Shown here piece after piece: positions 1 through 9,792 of a stretch of DNA of 64,000 bases; positions within the stretch are counted from its first letter, which is position 1; every line of letters begins with the position of its first letter. The notes below the pieces were generated by a model. The model saw only the letters and a list, made by a program, of their open reading frames with translations, searched no databases and was not told where the DNA came from. The position numbers were made by a program, and so were the translations under genes. Origin of the DNA: Methylobacterium marchantiae (GTDB lineage Bacteria; Pseudomonadota; Alphaproteobacteria; Rhizobiales; Beijerinckiaceae); contig NZ_BPQT01000046.1 in the NCBI RefSeq assembly GCF_022179405.1, positions 1-64,000 on the forward strand, read 5' to 3'.

Positions 1-255
1 TCATGATGCCGGACAGACTCTCAGTGGGGAAGTACGTCTGGATAGGTCTGTCAAAATTGTCCAAAAGAAGCGCATGGGTCGACTGTTCGATCTTTCGGAA
101 TCATGGTTTCACGGCGCCTCAATCAGCGTAGCCATATCCAACTTGAAAACAGGCGGCACCGTCGGCGAGCCATACAGTCTCTCAGTCCTTGTCCGTTGGA
201 TGTCATTCTGCGCAGTTGAGATCAGTCGACTATCTCCGCGAAGCGATCCGCGCGC

Positions 256-897
256 GTGATGCGCAGACCGTACCGACTGGCCATATTCGATTTCGACGGA
301 ACGCTGGCCGATACGTTCCCATGGTTCTGCAGCGTTATCAACGATGTAGCCCTTCGCTATCGTTTTCGGCAGATTGGCCTGGCGGAAACTCAAGCGCTTC
401 GCGGCCTGTCTGCTCGTGCTCTCATCCGCGAGCTTGGTGTGCCGGCATGGAAGCTGCCCTTCATTACCCGGCACATGCACGACTTAGCGGCCCGTGACAT
501 CGGTGCATTCGCTCTGTTCCCTGGAGTGTGGGAGATGATCCGGGACCTCCATGACGCTGGCATCGTGCTCGCCATTGTCAGTTCGAACAGTGAAGCCAAT
601 GTTCGCCACGTCCTGGGTCCCTGCGCCTCAAGCTTCCGGCATTATGCCTGCGGCGCATCGATGTTCGGGAAGGCCAAACGTCTGACCGCCATGATGCAAA
701 AGACCGGTCTCGGCCGCGATACCATCTATGTTGGTGACGAGTTGAGAGACCATGACGCAGCAAAGGCGGCGGGGTGTGATTTCGGAGCCGTGTCCTGGGG
801 GTACACCAGAGGGGATGTATTGGCTGCGGCGCAACCTACCCTGATTTTTGGACATCCAAGCCACATCGCGAAGACGATCTGGTCTTTGCACACCTAA
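256..897 (+). CDS. HAD-family phosphatase (phosphoglycolate phosphatase-like)
   Basis: A 213-residue haloacid-dehalogenase hydrolase. Motif I is DFDGT near residue 13 (nucleophile Asp), motif II is the Ser of IVSSNS near residue 115, motif III is a Lys in GKAKRL, and motif IV is GDELRDHDAA, so all four catalytic motifs are present and it is probably active on a small phosphorylated metabolite. The substrate cannot be read from sequence; phosphoglycolate or a phosphosugar are guesses. The start is GTG at 256 or the adjacent ATG at 259. It stands alone, and its codon use is less GC-rich than the genes beyond the tRNA at 2072, which fits a transferred segment. Confidence 0.8.
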   Translation: MMRRPYRLAIFDFDGTLADTFPWFCSVINDVALRYRFRQIGLAETQALRGLSARALIRELGVPAWKLPFITRHMHDLAARDIGAFALFPGVWEMIRDLHDAGIVLAIVSSNSEANVRHVLGPCASSFRHYACGASMFGKAKRLTAMMQKTGLGRDTIYVGDELRDHDAAKAAGCDFGAVSWGYTRGDVLAAAQPTLIFGHPSHIAKTIWSLHT

Positions 898-2071
898 TAC
901 TGTCACCAGCACGCATCATCTCTGTATAAAAGTGCATTATGAAACGGGGATGGTGCCCCAGCCGGATTGCCGAACTCCGTCGCGACGCGCAAGACCCTGG
1001 GATCCTTGGTGAGAACGGATGTGCACGATGCTGATTCAGAGCCATGCCAATTCTCCGGATTAACCGAATCTCATTTCAGCTGCCCAGAGTGCGGTGGGAC
1101 ATCGATCCTCAGGCAAAAGCATCGTCGAAAGTCTGATAGACAGTTTGCGAACCGCTTATCAGATCAATCTCGGCGCGCGAGACTTCCGAGCTTTTTGCGG
1201 ACCTCATCCATCGTCTTCGGCTAACGGAGAAGCGGCTGCGGTGACTCAATTGGTGCACACGACTGACCTTAGCCTTGGATTTTAGGCTTTCCGGCTCGAA
1301 ATGTAATGAGTTCGATCGTGATCCGAATGGATGACTCATCGCGAGGAACCGGACAGCTTGTGAGCTTCCACATTCGATGATGCAAATTTTATGTGTCTCT
1401 AAACGTCTATCGATCCTCCATTAATTGAAGAATTCTCCGCCCGCAGAGGCGGACGAAGGCTAGGACGAGCACCGGGACAAGCGCAATAGCCCCGATATTC
1501 GGACCCAAGAGAAACGAAAGGCCGACCCCGAGACCGGCTGTGAAGGCTGCGGGCACCATGGCGAACTCGCAAATTGTTTTCGTTGGCTGGCGAAGCATCC
1601 AACAATTACTCGCATTAAAATGCCATAAAAAGGAAAAAATCTGGCTTTTTAATGCATATTAATAAAATTTACGAAATGGCACTAGGATCGTACGACTACT
1701 TGTAAGAATTTACAATCTTTCTTAGAGTATTATTCCTGATCGTCGTCGTCCGTGGGGCTGCATTTAAGAGCACGTTAGTCGGATTTTATCTCTACTCAGA
1801 GACAAAATGTAGTCCGCTCGCTATTAGAATAATTTTCTATTTTAAATAGCACAACCTAGATATATATATCAAAATTGACTTATAATCTCATATAGTTTGT
1901 CACGATCTTGGAAGTATAGATCTGATTCTCAAGTAAATGAGCAATAATATATTATATATATTGTTATTAATGGATCTTTATTCAAAAGAATGACTTATCT
2001 AATGAATTTTAATAAATTTGGCTGCCTATTTAGTAAAAGAACAAACGGAAAGGTCGCTGCGTCCGCGTGAT
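898..2071. other. AT-rich, gene-poor interval flanking tRNA-Gln
   Basis: No convincing long gene is present. From about 1600 to 2050 the sequence is strikingly AT-rich for this genome, with runs such as tatatatat and many homopolymer A/T tracts. The open frames on the plus strand around 967-1285 have no domain, no start signal and atypical composition. The only frame with protein-like character is a small hydrophobic one at 1407-1598, listed separately. Inference: remnant or edge of a horizontally acquired segment. Confidence 0.6.
1407..1598 (-). CDS. possible small membrane protein
   Basis: A 63-residue frame with a continuous hydrophobic stretch from about residue 14 to 48 that could form one long or two short membrane segments joined at GPN, followed by a basic tail (RLCGRR). 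No family is recognised. The ribosome binding site is weak (a GAG about 10 bases before the ATG). It lies in the AT-rich interval, yet the frame itself has a more typical composition, which slightly favours a real gene. It may equally be a chance frame. Confidence 0.3.
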   Translation of the reverse strand: MLRQPTKTICEFAMVPAAFTAGLGVGLSFLLGPNIGAIALVPVLVLAFVRLCGRRILQLMEDR

Positions 2072-2146
<75 letters not shown>

Positions 2147-2236
2147 TCGACGCAAGGCCGCGCGTTGTCTAGACGCCACGTCGGCGTGTTGCAACAGCCT
2201 GTTCGCGTTGATGGGCAACGAAAGAGGAGAGGCCGG

Positions 2237-2989
2237 ATGTCGAGACGCATCGCCATCGTCACAGGGGCGGGGTCTGGCATCGGGCGTGCCGTCTCCGTCG
2301 GATTGGCTCGGTCCGGCTTCAATATCGCTCTGGCGGGCCGTCGCCGGGACCCACTCGATGAGGTAGCCGAACTGGTATGCAGTGCTGGCGTCGAGGCGTT
2401 GCCGGTTGAGACCGATGTCGGTGATGCTGCTGCGGTAGAGCGGCTTTTCGCGGCGGTGAAGGCACGGTTCGGCCGGCTCGATCTCCTCTTCAACAATGCC
2501 GGCCTGTTCGCGCCCTCGGTTCCCCTCGAAGAGATCACCCTTGAACAATGGCGAGTGGTGGTGGATGCCAACCTCACCAGCGCGTTTCTCTGCACGCAGG
2601 GAGCCTTCCGCATGATGAAGGCCCAGAATCCGCGTGGCGGCCGCATCATCAATAACGGCTCGATCTCCGCCCATGTGCCGCGCCCGAACTCGGCGCCCTA
2701 TACCGCCACGAAGCATGCGATCACCGGTCTGACCCGGTCCACCTCCCTAGACGGTCGCGACCACGACATCGCCTGCGGGCAGATCGACATCGGCAATGCC
2801 GAGACCGACATGACGAAGCCGATGGCATCGGGTATTCGCCTGCCCGACGGGTCGCTGAAGGCGGAGCCAGTCATGGATGCCCGTCACGTGGCAGACGCGG
2901 TGGTCTACATGGCCGGACTGCCCCTCGACGCCAACGTTCAGTTCATGACCGTCATGGCGACGAAGATGCCCTATATCGGCAGGGGCTGA
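2237..2989 (+). CDS. short-chain dehydrogenase/reductase
   Basis: A 250-residue classical SDR oxidoreductase. It has the nucleotide-binding TGAGSGIG near the N-terminus, NNAG in the middle, and the active-site Ser (NGSIS) with YTATK, so it should be catalytically competent with NAD(P)H. The substrate is unknown. The start is ATG 2237, which is preceded by AGGAGAGG at good spacing; the frame stays open further upstream, but that would run through the tRNA-Gln gene and is not coding. It is followed 100 bases later by prfC on the same strand. The C-terminal part ([17 protein letters not shown]) is typical of SDRs annotated in Methylobacterium. Confidence 0.88.
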   Translation: MSRRIAIVTGAGSGIGRAVSVGLARSGFNIALAGRRRDPLDEVAELVCSAGVEALPVETDVGDAAAVERLFAAVKARFGRLDLLFNNAGLFAPSVPLEEITLEQWRVVVDANLTSAFLCTQGAFRMMKAQNPRGGRIINNGSISAHVPRPNSAPYTATKHAITGLTRSTSLDGRDHDIACGQIDIGNAETDMTKPMASGIRLPDGSLKAEPVMDARHVADAVVYMAGLPLDANVQFMTVMATKMPYIGRG

Positions 2990-3094
2990 GGCCACCTGCT
3001 TTCGTCTGTTGCCTATTGGCCTTACAGACAGGGCACGCGCCAGACCTCATACCGACATACCCGCCCCGGCGGACCAGAGAAGCAACCGCCCGCG

Positions 3095-4732
3095 ATGTTG
3101 ATGCAGACCGCACTCATGGATACGACGGCCAAGGACACCGCCGACAAGGCGAGAGACTCCGTCGCCCGTCGCCGCACTTTCGCGATCATCTCACACCCGG
3201 ATGCCGGCAAGACGACTCTCACCGAGAAGCTGCTCCTGTTCGGCGGCGCGATCCAGCTCGCTGGCGAGGTGAAGGCCAAGCGCAACCGCGTCTCCACCCG
3301 CTCGGACTGGATGGGCATCGAGAAAGAGCGCGGCATCTCGGTCGTCACCTCGGTGATGACCTTCGAATACGGCGGCTGCGTCTTCAATCTTCTCGACACG
3401 CCGGGCCACGAAGACTTCTCCGAGGATACCTACCGGACTCTAACGGCCGTCGATTCGGCGGTGATGGTGATCGATGCCGCCAAGGGTATCGAGGCGCGCA
3501 CGCGCAAGCTGTTCGAGGTTTGCCGCCTGCGCGACATCCCCATCGTTACCTTCATCAACAAGCTCGACCGTGAGGCTCGCGATCCGTTCGAGCTTCTCGA
3601 CGAGATCGAGAAGACCCTGGCGCTGGACGTGGCGCCGGTCACCTGGCCCATAGGCCGCGGGCGGAGCTTTGCCGGCACCTACGACCTCGGCAACGGCCGT
3701 GTCCGCCGGCTCGACGCAGCGGACGACGGCGGCACCGTGGCCGTGTCAGGCGTGGACGACCCGCTTTTCGACCAGCTTCTCACGGAGGAGGGTGAGGTCG
3801 CCACATGGCGCGAGGAAGCGGAGCTTGCAGAATCCGGCCTGAAGCGCTTCGATCTCGAGGCGTTTCGCGAAGGGCACCTCACGCCGGTCTTCTTCGGCTC
3901 GGCGCTTCGAAATTTCGGGGTTCGTGACCTCATTGATGGCCTCGCCCGATTCGCGCCGCCGCCTCGCGGCCAGGATTGCGACAAGCGCCTGGTGGAGCCG
4001 ACCGAGCCGAAGATGACGGGGTTCGTCTTCAAGATCCAGGCGAACATGGACCCGAACCATCGCGACCGCATCGCTTTCATGCGCGTCTGTTCGGGCAAGC
4101 TCAGCCGCGGCATGAAGGCCAAGCTCGTGCGGACCGGCAAGCCGATGTCGCTTTCCGCGCCGCAATTCTTCTTCGCCCAGGACCGTGCCATCGCCGACGA
4201 GGCCTTCGCTGGCGACGTGGTCGGTATTCCCAATCACGGAACCCTGCGCATCGGCGACACTCTCACCGAGGGTGAAGAGATCGTTTTCCGTGGCGTGCCG
4301 AGCTTCGCGCCTGAGATACTGCGCCGGATCAAACTCACCGACGCGATGAAGGCGAAGAAACTTAGGGAAGCGCTTCAGCAGATGGGTGAAGAGGGCGTCG
4401 TCCAGGTCTTCCGCCCTCATGATGGTTCGCAAGCGATCGTCGGCGTGGTCGGAGCGCTGCAGCTCGATGTGTTGAAGGAACGCCTCCTGGCCGAGTACGG
4501 CCTTCCGATCGATTACGAACCGACACGCTTCTCGATCTGTCGCTGGATCGAGTCGGATCTGGAAGCCGACTTGGATTCCTTCGTCGGTACGCATGGCTCG
4601 GCCATGGCGAGCGATCTCGATGGATCGCCAGTCTTCATGGCGACCACCGCTTTCTCCTTGCGCTACGAGGAAGAGCGTGCGCCGAAAGTGCGGTTCACCG
4701 ACATCAAGGACTATCAGAAGCGCGCCGTGTGA
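3095..4732 (+). CDS. prfC: peptide chain release factor 3 (RF3)
   Basis: A 545-residue translational GTPase of the RF3 family, slightly longer than the E. coli protein (529). G1 is HPDAGKTT near residue 35, G3 is DTPGH, G4 is NKLDR, and the switch I region GISVVTSVMTF is typical for RF3. It recycles RF1/RF2 from the ribosome after peptide release in the cytoplasm. The start is uncertain: ATG 3095, ATG 3101 and ATG 3116 are in frame, and none has a strong ribosome binding site. A bidirectional hairpin follows at 4764-4797. Confidence 0.96.
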   Translation: MLMQTALMDTTAKDTADKARDSVARRRTFAIISHPDAGKTTLTEKLLLFGGAIQLAGEVKAKRNRVSTRSDWMGIEKERGISVVTSVMTFEYGGCVFNLLDTPGHEDFSEDTYRTLTAVDSAVMVIDAAKGIEARTRKLFEVCRLRDIPIVTFINKLDREARDPFELLDEIEKTLALDVAPVTWPIGRGRSFAGTYDLGNGRVRRLDAADDGGTVAVSGVDDPLFDQLLTEEGEVATWREEAELAESGLKRFDLEAFREGHLTPVFFGSALRNFGVRDLIDGLARFAPPPRGQDCDKRLVEPTEPKMTGFVFKIQANMDPNHRDRIAFMRVCSGKLSRGMKAKLVRTGKPMSLSAPQFFFAQDRAIADEAFAGDVVGIPNHGTLRIGDTLTEGEEIVFRGVPSFAPEILRRIKLTDAMKAKKLREALQQMGEEGVVQVFRPHDGSQAIVGVVGALQLDVLKERLLAEYGLPIDYEPTRFSICRWIESDLEADLDSFVGTHGSAMASDLDGSPVFMATTAFSLRYEEERAPKVRFTDIKDYQKRAV

Positions 4733-4763
4733 ATCCCAAGAGTGTCATGCGGCACCGATACAG

Positions 4764-4797
4764 AAAGAGCCACGCAGTTAAAGCTGCGCGGCTCTTT
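4764..4797. terminator. bidirectional intrinsic terminator between prfC and the Tim44-like gene
   Basis: The inverted repeat AAAGAGCC-a-CGCAG / CTGCG-c-GGCTCTTT has a short TTAAAG loop. The arms end in A-rich sequence on one side and T-rich sequence on the other, so it can terminate transcription from either of the two convergent genes. Confidence 0.85.
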
Positions 4798-4828
4798 GTT
4801 ATTCTTGATCAGGTCGAAAAGGCGGCGA

Positions 4829-5800
4829 TCAGCGACCCTGCTGGATGGCCGAGAGAATCCATCGGCCGCCGCGCTCGCGCACGAAGGTCCAGAGCTCAAG
4901 GGCCTCCGGTTCGCCGGTTCCGACCGTCTGGTTGGTGCGGCGGTCGATCGTCACGTCGGTGATGGCGTACCGCATCGCCAGGGTTGCGTATTCCATCCGG
5001 CCTTCGCTCCACGCTTCCGAAAGATCGCCCTGGAGTAGTTTCACGTTCGAGGTCCGATTGACTACGCCGCGGGATTCATTGGCACGGAGTTCCTCGACGA
5101 AGTAGCTCGCCATTTCCGGTGTCGCAAGATTGCGCAACGCCTGGACGTCCTCGCGGCCATAGGCCGTCTGCACATCGTTCAACGCGATCTCGAAGCTTTG
5201 ATAATCGCCGGGGCCGATATCGACCTTGCCGATGCTCGGTTGGGGAGCGCCGCGCGGGGCAGCGCCCAGTGCCGCGCCTGTCCCCGTACCCGGAGCAGCG
5301 CCGTAGCCGCCCGGATTGGAATTGCCGGACAGATCGGAGCGGGCATAGCCGGCGGGAGCCGGGTTACCCTGGCGACGACGGAACCAGCGCACGGCGAAGG
5401 CGACGACCATGACGATGAGGCCAACCTGAAGCAGGAGGCCGATCATCGAGGCGATGCCGCCGAGGCCGCCGAAGAAGCCGCCACCAAGGAGTGCACCGAG
5501 AAGGCCTGCACCAAGAAGACCGGCCATGAAGCCGCCGCCGAAGCGGGGACGCTGTGTGGCAGCGCTACTCATGCCGGGATTGCCCATGGCCGGGCCGGGC
5601 TGGGTCTGCGAGCGCTGGATCGGAGCTGCGCTCGGAGCCGTGGTGGTGGACGAGGGCGCGTTGAAGGTCTTCGAGCCGCGCGAGCCCATGCCGCCGCCAC
5701 TGCCCGGACGGGCCTCGGCAACGGGCGCTGCGACGGCCAGCACCGCGGCGAGCGCGAAGATGGTCGCGGCGCGCGTGCGACGCGTGGATGAGGTGAACAT
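4829..5800 (-). CDS. Tim44-like domain protein, exported or membrane-anchored
   Basis: A 323-residue protein with an N-terminal signal (basic start, then ATIFALAAVLAVAAPVAEARP). A low-complexity Gly/Ser/Pro/Thr linker follows to about residue 85, then a Gly/Leu/Ala-rich hydrophobic stretch with a likely membrane segment (GLLLQVGLIVMVVAFAVRWFRRR, about 120-145), a second linker, and a C-terminal Tim44-like domain from about 195 to the end. Bacterial Tim44-like proteins are membrane-associated and of unclear role; a link to protein translocation is by homology only. It is convergent with prfC. Confidence 0.85.
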   Translation of the reverse strand: MFTSSTRRTRAATIFALAAVLAVAAPVAEARPGSGGGMGSRGSKTFNAPSSTTTAPSAAPIQRSQTQPGPAMGNPGMSSAATQRPRFGGGFMAGLLGAGLLGALLGGGFFGGLGGIASMIGLLLQVGLIVMVVAFAVRWFRRRQGNPAPAGYARSDLSGNSNPGGYGAAPGTGTGAALGAAPRGAPQPSIGKVDIGPGDYQSFEIALNDVQTAYGREDVQALRNLATPEMASYFVEELRANESRGVVNRTSNVKLLQGDLSEAWSEGRMEYATLAMRYAITDVTIDRRTNQTVGTGEPEALELWTFVRERGGRWILSAIQQGR

Positions 5801-5938
5801 GAATACGCCTCTGAACGAAGTCTGAGATAGTCCTGGCGGGAATGCCGAACCTCATATGGTGACGTCTCGGGGAGAGTTTTAGTCCATTTTCGGTGCCCCT
5901 TTTGTCCCGCGAAACGTGATGAAGGAAGCGTGACGTTC

Positions 5939-7051
5939 TCAGCCCGCAGCAGGAAAGATCATGCGCACCGTTGTTCCTTCGCCGGGTTTGCTGTCGAGGG
6001 CGACCGTCCCGTTCTGGCGTTTTACCAATCCATGGACGATGGCGAGTCCGGTGCCCCGCCCAGCCTCCCGCGTCGTGATGAAAGGAGCGAGTGCCCGCGC
6101 CGCCATCTCGGGCGACATGCCATGTCCCGTATCGTGCACCGAGATGCCGACGGCGCCGTCTCCTGGTCGGCGGATCGCCGGGTCGCCCGGAGGCACGAGA
6201 AAGCTCGCGATCTCGACGGTGCCGCCGCGTGGCATGGCCTCGCAGGCATTGGCGAGGATGTGGGAAAGGGCAAGATCGACCTGGGTCGGGTTGCTTAGGC
6301 CGTTCGGGAGGTCCGAGGCGGTCCGGATCGTCAGTGCAACGCCGGGAGGGAGGGTCGCACGCATGCGTACTCCGAAGGCGGTGATGAGGGCATTCATGTC
6401 CACCGGCCGGACATCCGGCGCTATCCGCCGTGAAAACGTGAGAAGCTGACGCGTCAGAACTGTCGCCCGCTCGGCCGCGTCGGTTGATCGTGTCACTGCC
6501 CGTTGGATGAAGGGCTCTTCCCGGTCCGAGAGCCGCCGCTTCAGCCCGTCGATGTAACCGATGAGAATCTGCAGGAAGTTATTGAACTCGTGGGCGACGC
6601 TGTTGGTGAGAAGGCCCAGCGCCTCGCGCTGACGCGAAAGGGCCAGCGCCCCTTCGGCATCCCGCCGCCGTGTCACGTCGACCATTTGAACGAGTACTAA
6701 GCCCGCATCGGCTAGGCGTACCGCGAAGATCTCCGCCCAGAAAGTCGATCCGTTTCGCCGCCATGCCAGAACCTCGATACCTTCAGGCCGGTCACCTGCA
6801 AGAGCTGCCGCGAAGGCGGTACGAGCGTCTTTGTCGCTATTGGAGCCAAGGAGGAGATGCACGTCCCGTCCGGCGAGGGCGCTGCGTTCATGACCTGCGA
6901 GAGCGGCAAAGGCCGGATTGGCGTAGACGATTATCGTCTTCGCTGGGTCGATCATCAGGGCAGGGACGGCGCTGGCATCGAGAGCGGCCTGGAGATCGAT
7001 GCCCGGGCTCGGCGCATCCCGCAATCCGCCGTCCTTGTGAGACAGTGCCAT
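5939..7051 (-). CDS. PAS-domain sensor histidine kinase
   Basis: A 370-residue kinase. A PAS domain spans about residues 18-130, the H-box HEFNN has phosphoacceptor His154, and the ATPase domain shows the N box (ANACEAM), G1 (DTGHGM) and G2 (GRGTGLA). No membrane segment is seen, so it should sense a cytoplasmic cue through the PAS domain. There is no attached receiver domain and no adjacent response regulator, so the partner is unknown. It lies about 100 bases from the S24 regulator on the same strand. Confidence 0.9.
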   Translation of the reverse strand: MALSHKDGGLRDAPSPGIDLQAALDASAVPALMIDPAKTIIVYANPAFAALAGHERSALAGRDVHLLLGSNSDKDARTAFAAALAGDRPEGIEVLAWRRNGSTFWAEIFAVRLADAGLVLVQMVDVTRRRDAEGALALSRQREALGLLTNSVAHEFNNFLQILIGYIDGLKRRLSDREEPFIQRAVTRSTDAAERATVLTRQLLTFSRRIAPDVRPVDMNALITAFGVRMRATLPPGVALTIRTASDLPNGLSNPTQVDLALSHILANACEAMPRGGTVEIASFLVPPGDPAIRRPGDGAVGISVHDTGHGMSPEMAARALAPFITTREAGRGTGLAIVHGLVKRQNGTVALDSKPGEGTTVRMIFPAAG

Positions 7052-7148
7052 GCTATGTCCTGGCTCCTCGGAGCGAATTGGGCCCCAGGGTTAGTCGCAT
7101 CGGACGCTATCGCCAAGTTTGTCCCGGCTCGGCCTGTCCCAGCAATCC

Positions 7149-7781
7149 CTACTGGCGTACCCACATCACCCGTGCGATCCAGGCGATCTCGCCCACTTGA
7201 ACGGTTCGTTCCGCGTGATCAGGGTTGAGCGAGAGTAGCTCGATCGTCCGAGCTGTCTTTCGACGAAGTTCCTTGGCCAGCACCTCACCGCTGGTCAATC
7301 GCACTACGACACGGTCGCCCTTGCGAATGCTGGCCGTGGGGGAAACGATGAGGACGTCGCCGTCGCGGTAGAGCGGCTCCATGGAATCGCCCTGAACCTC
7401 GAGGGCGAAAGCACGATCCTCGCCGAGATCCGGGAACTCGATCTCTTCCCAGCCGGGGCCGCCGGTAGGCATGCCCTCCTCGGTGAAAAGCCGGCCCGCA
7501 CCGGCCTGCGTAAGGCCGATCAGCGGGACCATCGCGCGCGGCATGCCTTCCCGCGGCTCGATCAGGTGCAGAAAATCGTCGAGCGTCGCGTTGGTAGCCG
7601 CAAGGACCTTCGAAACCGATTCGGTGGACGGCCAGCGCTTGCGTCCATCCGGCCCGATCCGCTTCGACCGGTTGAAGCTCGTCGCGTCGAGGCCAGCGCG
7701 CCGCGCCAGACCCGAGGCGGAAAATCCGTGACGTTCCGCGAGTCGGTCGATCGCGGTCCAGATCTGCTCGTGAGACAGCAT
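7149..7781 (-). CDS. XRE/S24 LexA-like transcriptional repressor
   Basis: A 210-residue regulator. An N-terminal helix-turn-helix spans about residues 1-75, and the C-terminal S24 peptidase fold carries the catalytic dyad Ser133 (GDSMEP) and Lys170 (VLAKEL). An Ala-Gly pair lies at 93-96, where self-cleavage would be expected by analogy with LexA and CI. The family is common as a stand-alone chromosomal gene in Hyphomicrobiales, so it need not be a phage remnant; no other phage gene is nearby. It is divergent from the DUF952 gene across an intergenic region with paired inverted repeats (7822-7910) that may be its operators. Confidence 0.88.
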   Translation of the reverse strand: MLSHEQIWTAIDRLAERHGFSASGLARRAGLDATSFNRSKRIGPDGRKRWPSTESVSKVLAATNATLDDFLHLIEPREGMPRAMVPLIGLTQAGAGRLFTEEGMPTGGPGWEEIEFPDLGEDRAFALEVQGDSMEPLYRDGDVLIVSPTASIRKGDRVVVRLTSGEVLAKELRRKTARTIELLSLNPDHAERTVQVGEIAWIARVMWVRQ

Positions 7782-7821
7782 GGGGAGACTCGATCATGGC
7801 GACTAAGACAGACCACCTAGC

Positions 7822-7910
7822 TTTAGGAAAGTAGAACTAAAACACGTCGAAAGCAACGGCACGTCGCCATTATCTCCAGGGTGCAGAGCCTTAAAGCTAA
7901 CGACTTAAGG
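7822..7910. promoter_or_regulatory. candidate operators in the S24 regulator promoter region
   Basis: There are two inverted repeats with the same 10-base spacer: TTTAG (7822-7826) with CTAAA (7837-7841), and CCTTAA (7889-7894) with TTAAGG (7905-7910). A third short one is CCTA-N4-TAGG at 7816-7827. They lie between the divergent S24 regulator and DUF952 genes, where an autoregulator would bind. The assignment is inference from position and symmetry. Confidence 0.4.
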
Positions 7911-7984
7911 TAGAGATCGTTCATGGTTGCGATGAATGCGGACCCGTTCTATCGCGGAGCCACCGTACCGGAAGGCAATGCGCG

Positions 7985-8347
7985 ATGCCCCTGATCTATA
8001 AGATTTGTCCGCGCACACTTTGGCAGCAAGCCGAAGCAGCCGGGCGATTCGCCGGTGCCCCCGTCGATCTGGCCGATGGCTTCATACACTTCTCCACCGC
8101 GGATCAGGTGACGGAGACGGCGGCCCGCCATTTTGCGGGGATATCCGATCTCGTTCTCATCGAACTCGATGCCGATTCGCTGGGAGAAGCCCTGCGCTAC
8201 GAGCCGTCCCGCGGCGGAGCTCTGTTTCCCCATCTCTACGGCGAACTGCCGCTTCATGTAGTCCGGTCCGTTGTCGAAATTCAAATAGGGCCGGACGGTC
8301 GACACGTTTTTCCGGCTGGAGTGACGGCGTCAGGAGACGCAGCATGA
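7985..8347 (+). CDS. DUF952 family protein
   Basis: A 120-residue cytoplasmic protein that matches the DUF952 pattern: start [12 protein letters not shown], central [20 protein letters not shown], and C-terminal [14 protein letters not shown]. The His residues in IHFS and HLYG are the conserved ones of the family; the biochemical role is unknown. GGAAGG precedes the ATG at good distance. Its stop overlaps the pyrD start in an ATGA, so the two are translationally coupled. Confidence 0.88.
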   Translation: MPLIYKICPRTLWQQAEAAGRFAGAPVDLADGFIHFSTADQVTETAARHFAGISDLVLIELDADSLGEALRYEPSRGGALFPHLYGELPLHVVRSVVEIQIGPDGRHVFPAGVTASGDAA

Positions 8348-9432
8348 TCGGCGCTCTCTTCCCGCTGGCAAGGCCTATCCTGCACGGTCTCGACGCAGAG
8401 ACCGCGCACAATCTGACCCTTCGTGGTCTCGCGCTGCTGCCACCACGCCGTCCGACACAAGACAATGCCAAGCTCGCGGTCACCGCCTTCGGTCGACGGT
8501 TTCCTAATCCGATCGGGCTCGCAGCAGGGTTCGACAAGGGCGCACAGGTCCCAGACGCGCTGCTCGGCCTTGGCTTCGGCTTCGTCGAAGTCGGCGGAGT
8601 CGTGCCGAAGCCCCAACCCGGCAACCCGCGTCCGCGGGTGTTCCGCTTGAGCGGGGACGGGGCCGTGATCAACCGCTTCGGTCTCAACAGCGAAGGCCTC
8701 GACGTCGTACGCAACCGGCTCGCCTCTCGGAGCGGCCAGCCCGGATTGGTAGGCATCAACATCGGCGCCAACAAAGATTCGACCGATCGAATCGCGGATT
8801 ACGTGGCCTGCACCACGGCGCTCGCGCCGCACGTCGCCTTCGTGACGGTCAACGTCTCTTCGCCGAACACGCCCGGCCTGCGCGACCTTCAGGGCGAGGC
8901 CTTCCTCGACGACCTGCTCGGCCGCGTGGTCGAAGCCCGCGACAAGGCCTCCGCAGAGACGGCGATCCTTCTGAAGATCGCGCCAGACATCTCCCTCGAG
9001 GCACTGGATTCCATCGTCGCCACCGCCTTGCGCCGCAAGGTCCAGGGCCTCGTCGTCTCCAACACCACCACCGCGCGGCCGGCGAACCTGTCCGAGGCGT
9101 CGCTGGCGACCGAGACCGGTGGATTGTCCGGCCGGCCGCTCTTCGCGCCGGCGACCCGGCTCCTGGCCGAGACTTATCTTCGAGTCGGTGGCACCATCCC
9201 GCTCATCGGCGTCGGTGGAATCGATTCCGCTGAGGCGGCCTGGACGAAGATCCGCGCTGGAGCGAGTCTGCTGCAGCTCTACTCGGCCCTGGTCTATGCC
9301 GGCCCCCGCCTCGTCGGCTCGATCAAGACCGGCCTCGTGCGCAGGCTTGCCACCGAGGGAAGCCAGGACTTGTCGACGATCGTCGGGCGCGATGCTGCGG
9401 AGTTGGCAAAGCTCGGGATGAAGGCGGATTAG
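8344..9432 (+). CDS. pyrD: dihydroorotate dehydrogenase (quinone), class 2
   Basis: A 362-residue flavoenzyme that oxidises dihydroorotate to orotate in pyrimidine synthesis and passes electrons to the quinone pool. The N-terminal helix [20 protein letters not shown] is the class 2 membrane-association region. [18 protein letters not shown] and [14 protein letters not shown] (catalytic Ser) are clear. The start ATG 8344 overlaps the DUF952 stop; the longer upstream frame from 8005 is only a shadow of DUF952. Length is normal for the class. Confidence 0.97.
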   Translation: MIGALFPLARPILHGLDAETAHNLTLRGLALLPPRRPTQDNAKLAVTAFGRRFPNPIGLAAGFDKGAQVPDALLGLGFGFVEVGGVVPKPQPGNPRPRVFRLSGDGAVINRFGLNSEGLDVVRNRLASRSGQPGLVGINIGANKDSTDRIADYVACTTALAPHVAFVTVNVSSPNTPGLRDLQGEAFLDDLLGRVVEARDKASAETAILLKIAPDISLEALDSIVATALRRKVQGLVVSNTTTARPANLSEASLATETGGLSGRPLFAPATRLLAETYLRVGGTIPLIGVGGIDSAEAAWTKIRAGASLLQLYSALVYAGPRLVGSIKTGLVRRLATEGSQDLSTIVGRDAAELAKLGMKAD

Positions 9433-9792
9433 GCGGTCAGAAGCGGAGCATAAGGGGTGCTCGTCCGTCTTCTACGTCCTTCCGGTTCAGCCGCTTCAAG
9501 TGGTTTTCCCGCGTCGCGAAGAACGCGATCGGATCATGCTCTTTGACGATTGGCCGAGCTGTTTGAATGCCGCATTTCTGCATGATCCGCATGCGTTGGA
9601 AGCGGGGCCGAGTTTAGAACTCGAAAAGGTTGCTCGGTTTCGTGCCAATGAGCCGCGACAAGCGCATGACTGGCCTGCGTCCCATCCCGATTGAGTGAGT
9701 CTTGTGCGGCGCGATATCGCTGCTGGTATCAACGATGTTATCGCTCCGCGATAGCGCCGTCCGGCCATCATTTGCCGAACCCAGGATCGTCC
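9433..9792. other. intergenic region upstream of the putative formate dehydrogenase
   Basis: 360 bases with no supported gene. The small frames in it lack domains and start signals. It should contain the promoter of the downstream pair and the end of the pyrD transcript, but I see no clear hairpin or -35/-10 pair. Confidence 0.5.

Noticed and set aside
967-1339. Small overlapping frames on both strands in the left flank
   Set aside because: No start signals, no domains, and composition typical of random frames.
7149-7781. Prophage remnant around the S24 regulator
   Set aside because: No integrase or structural phage gene is near, and such regulators are common chromosomal genes in this group.
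8005-8343. Longer N-terminus for pyrD
   Set aside because: It is the DUF952 gene read in another frame; pyrD starts at the ATGA overlap.
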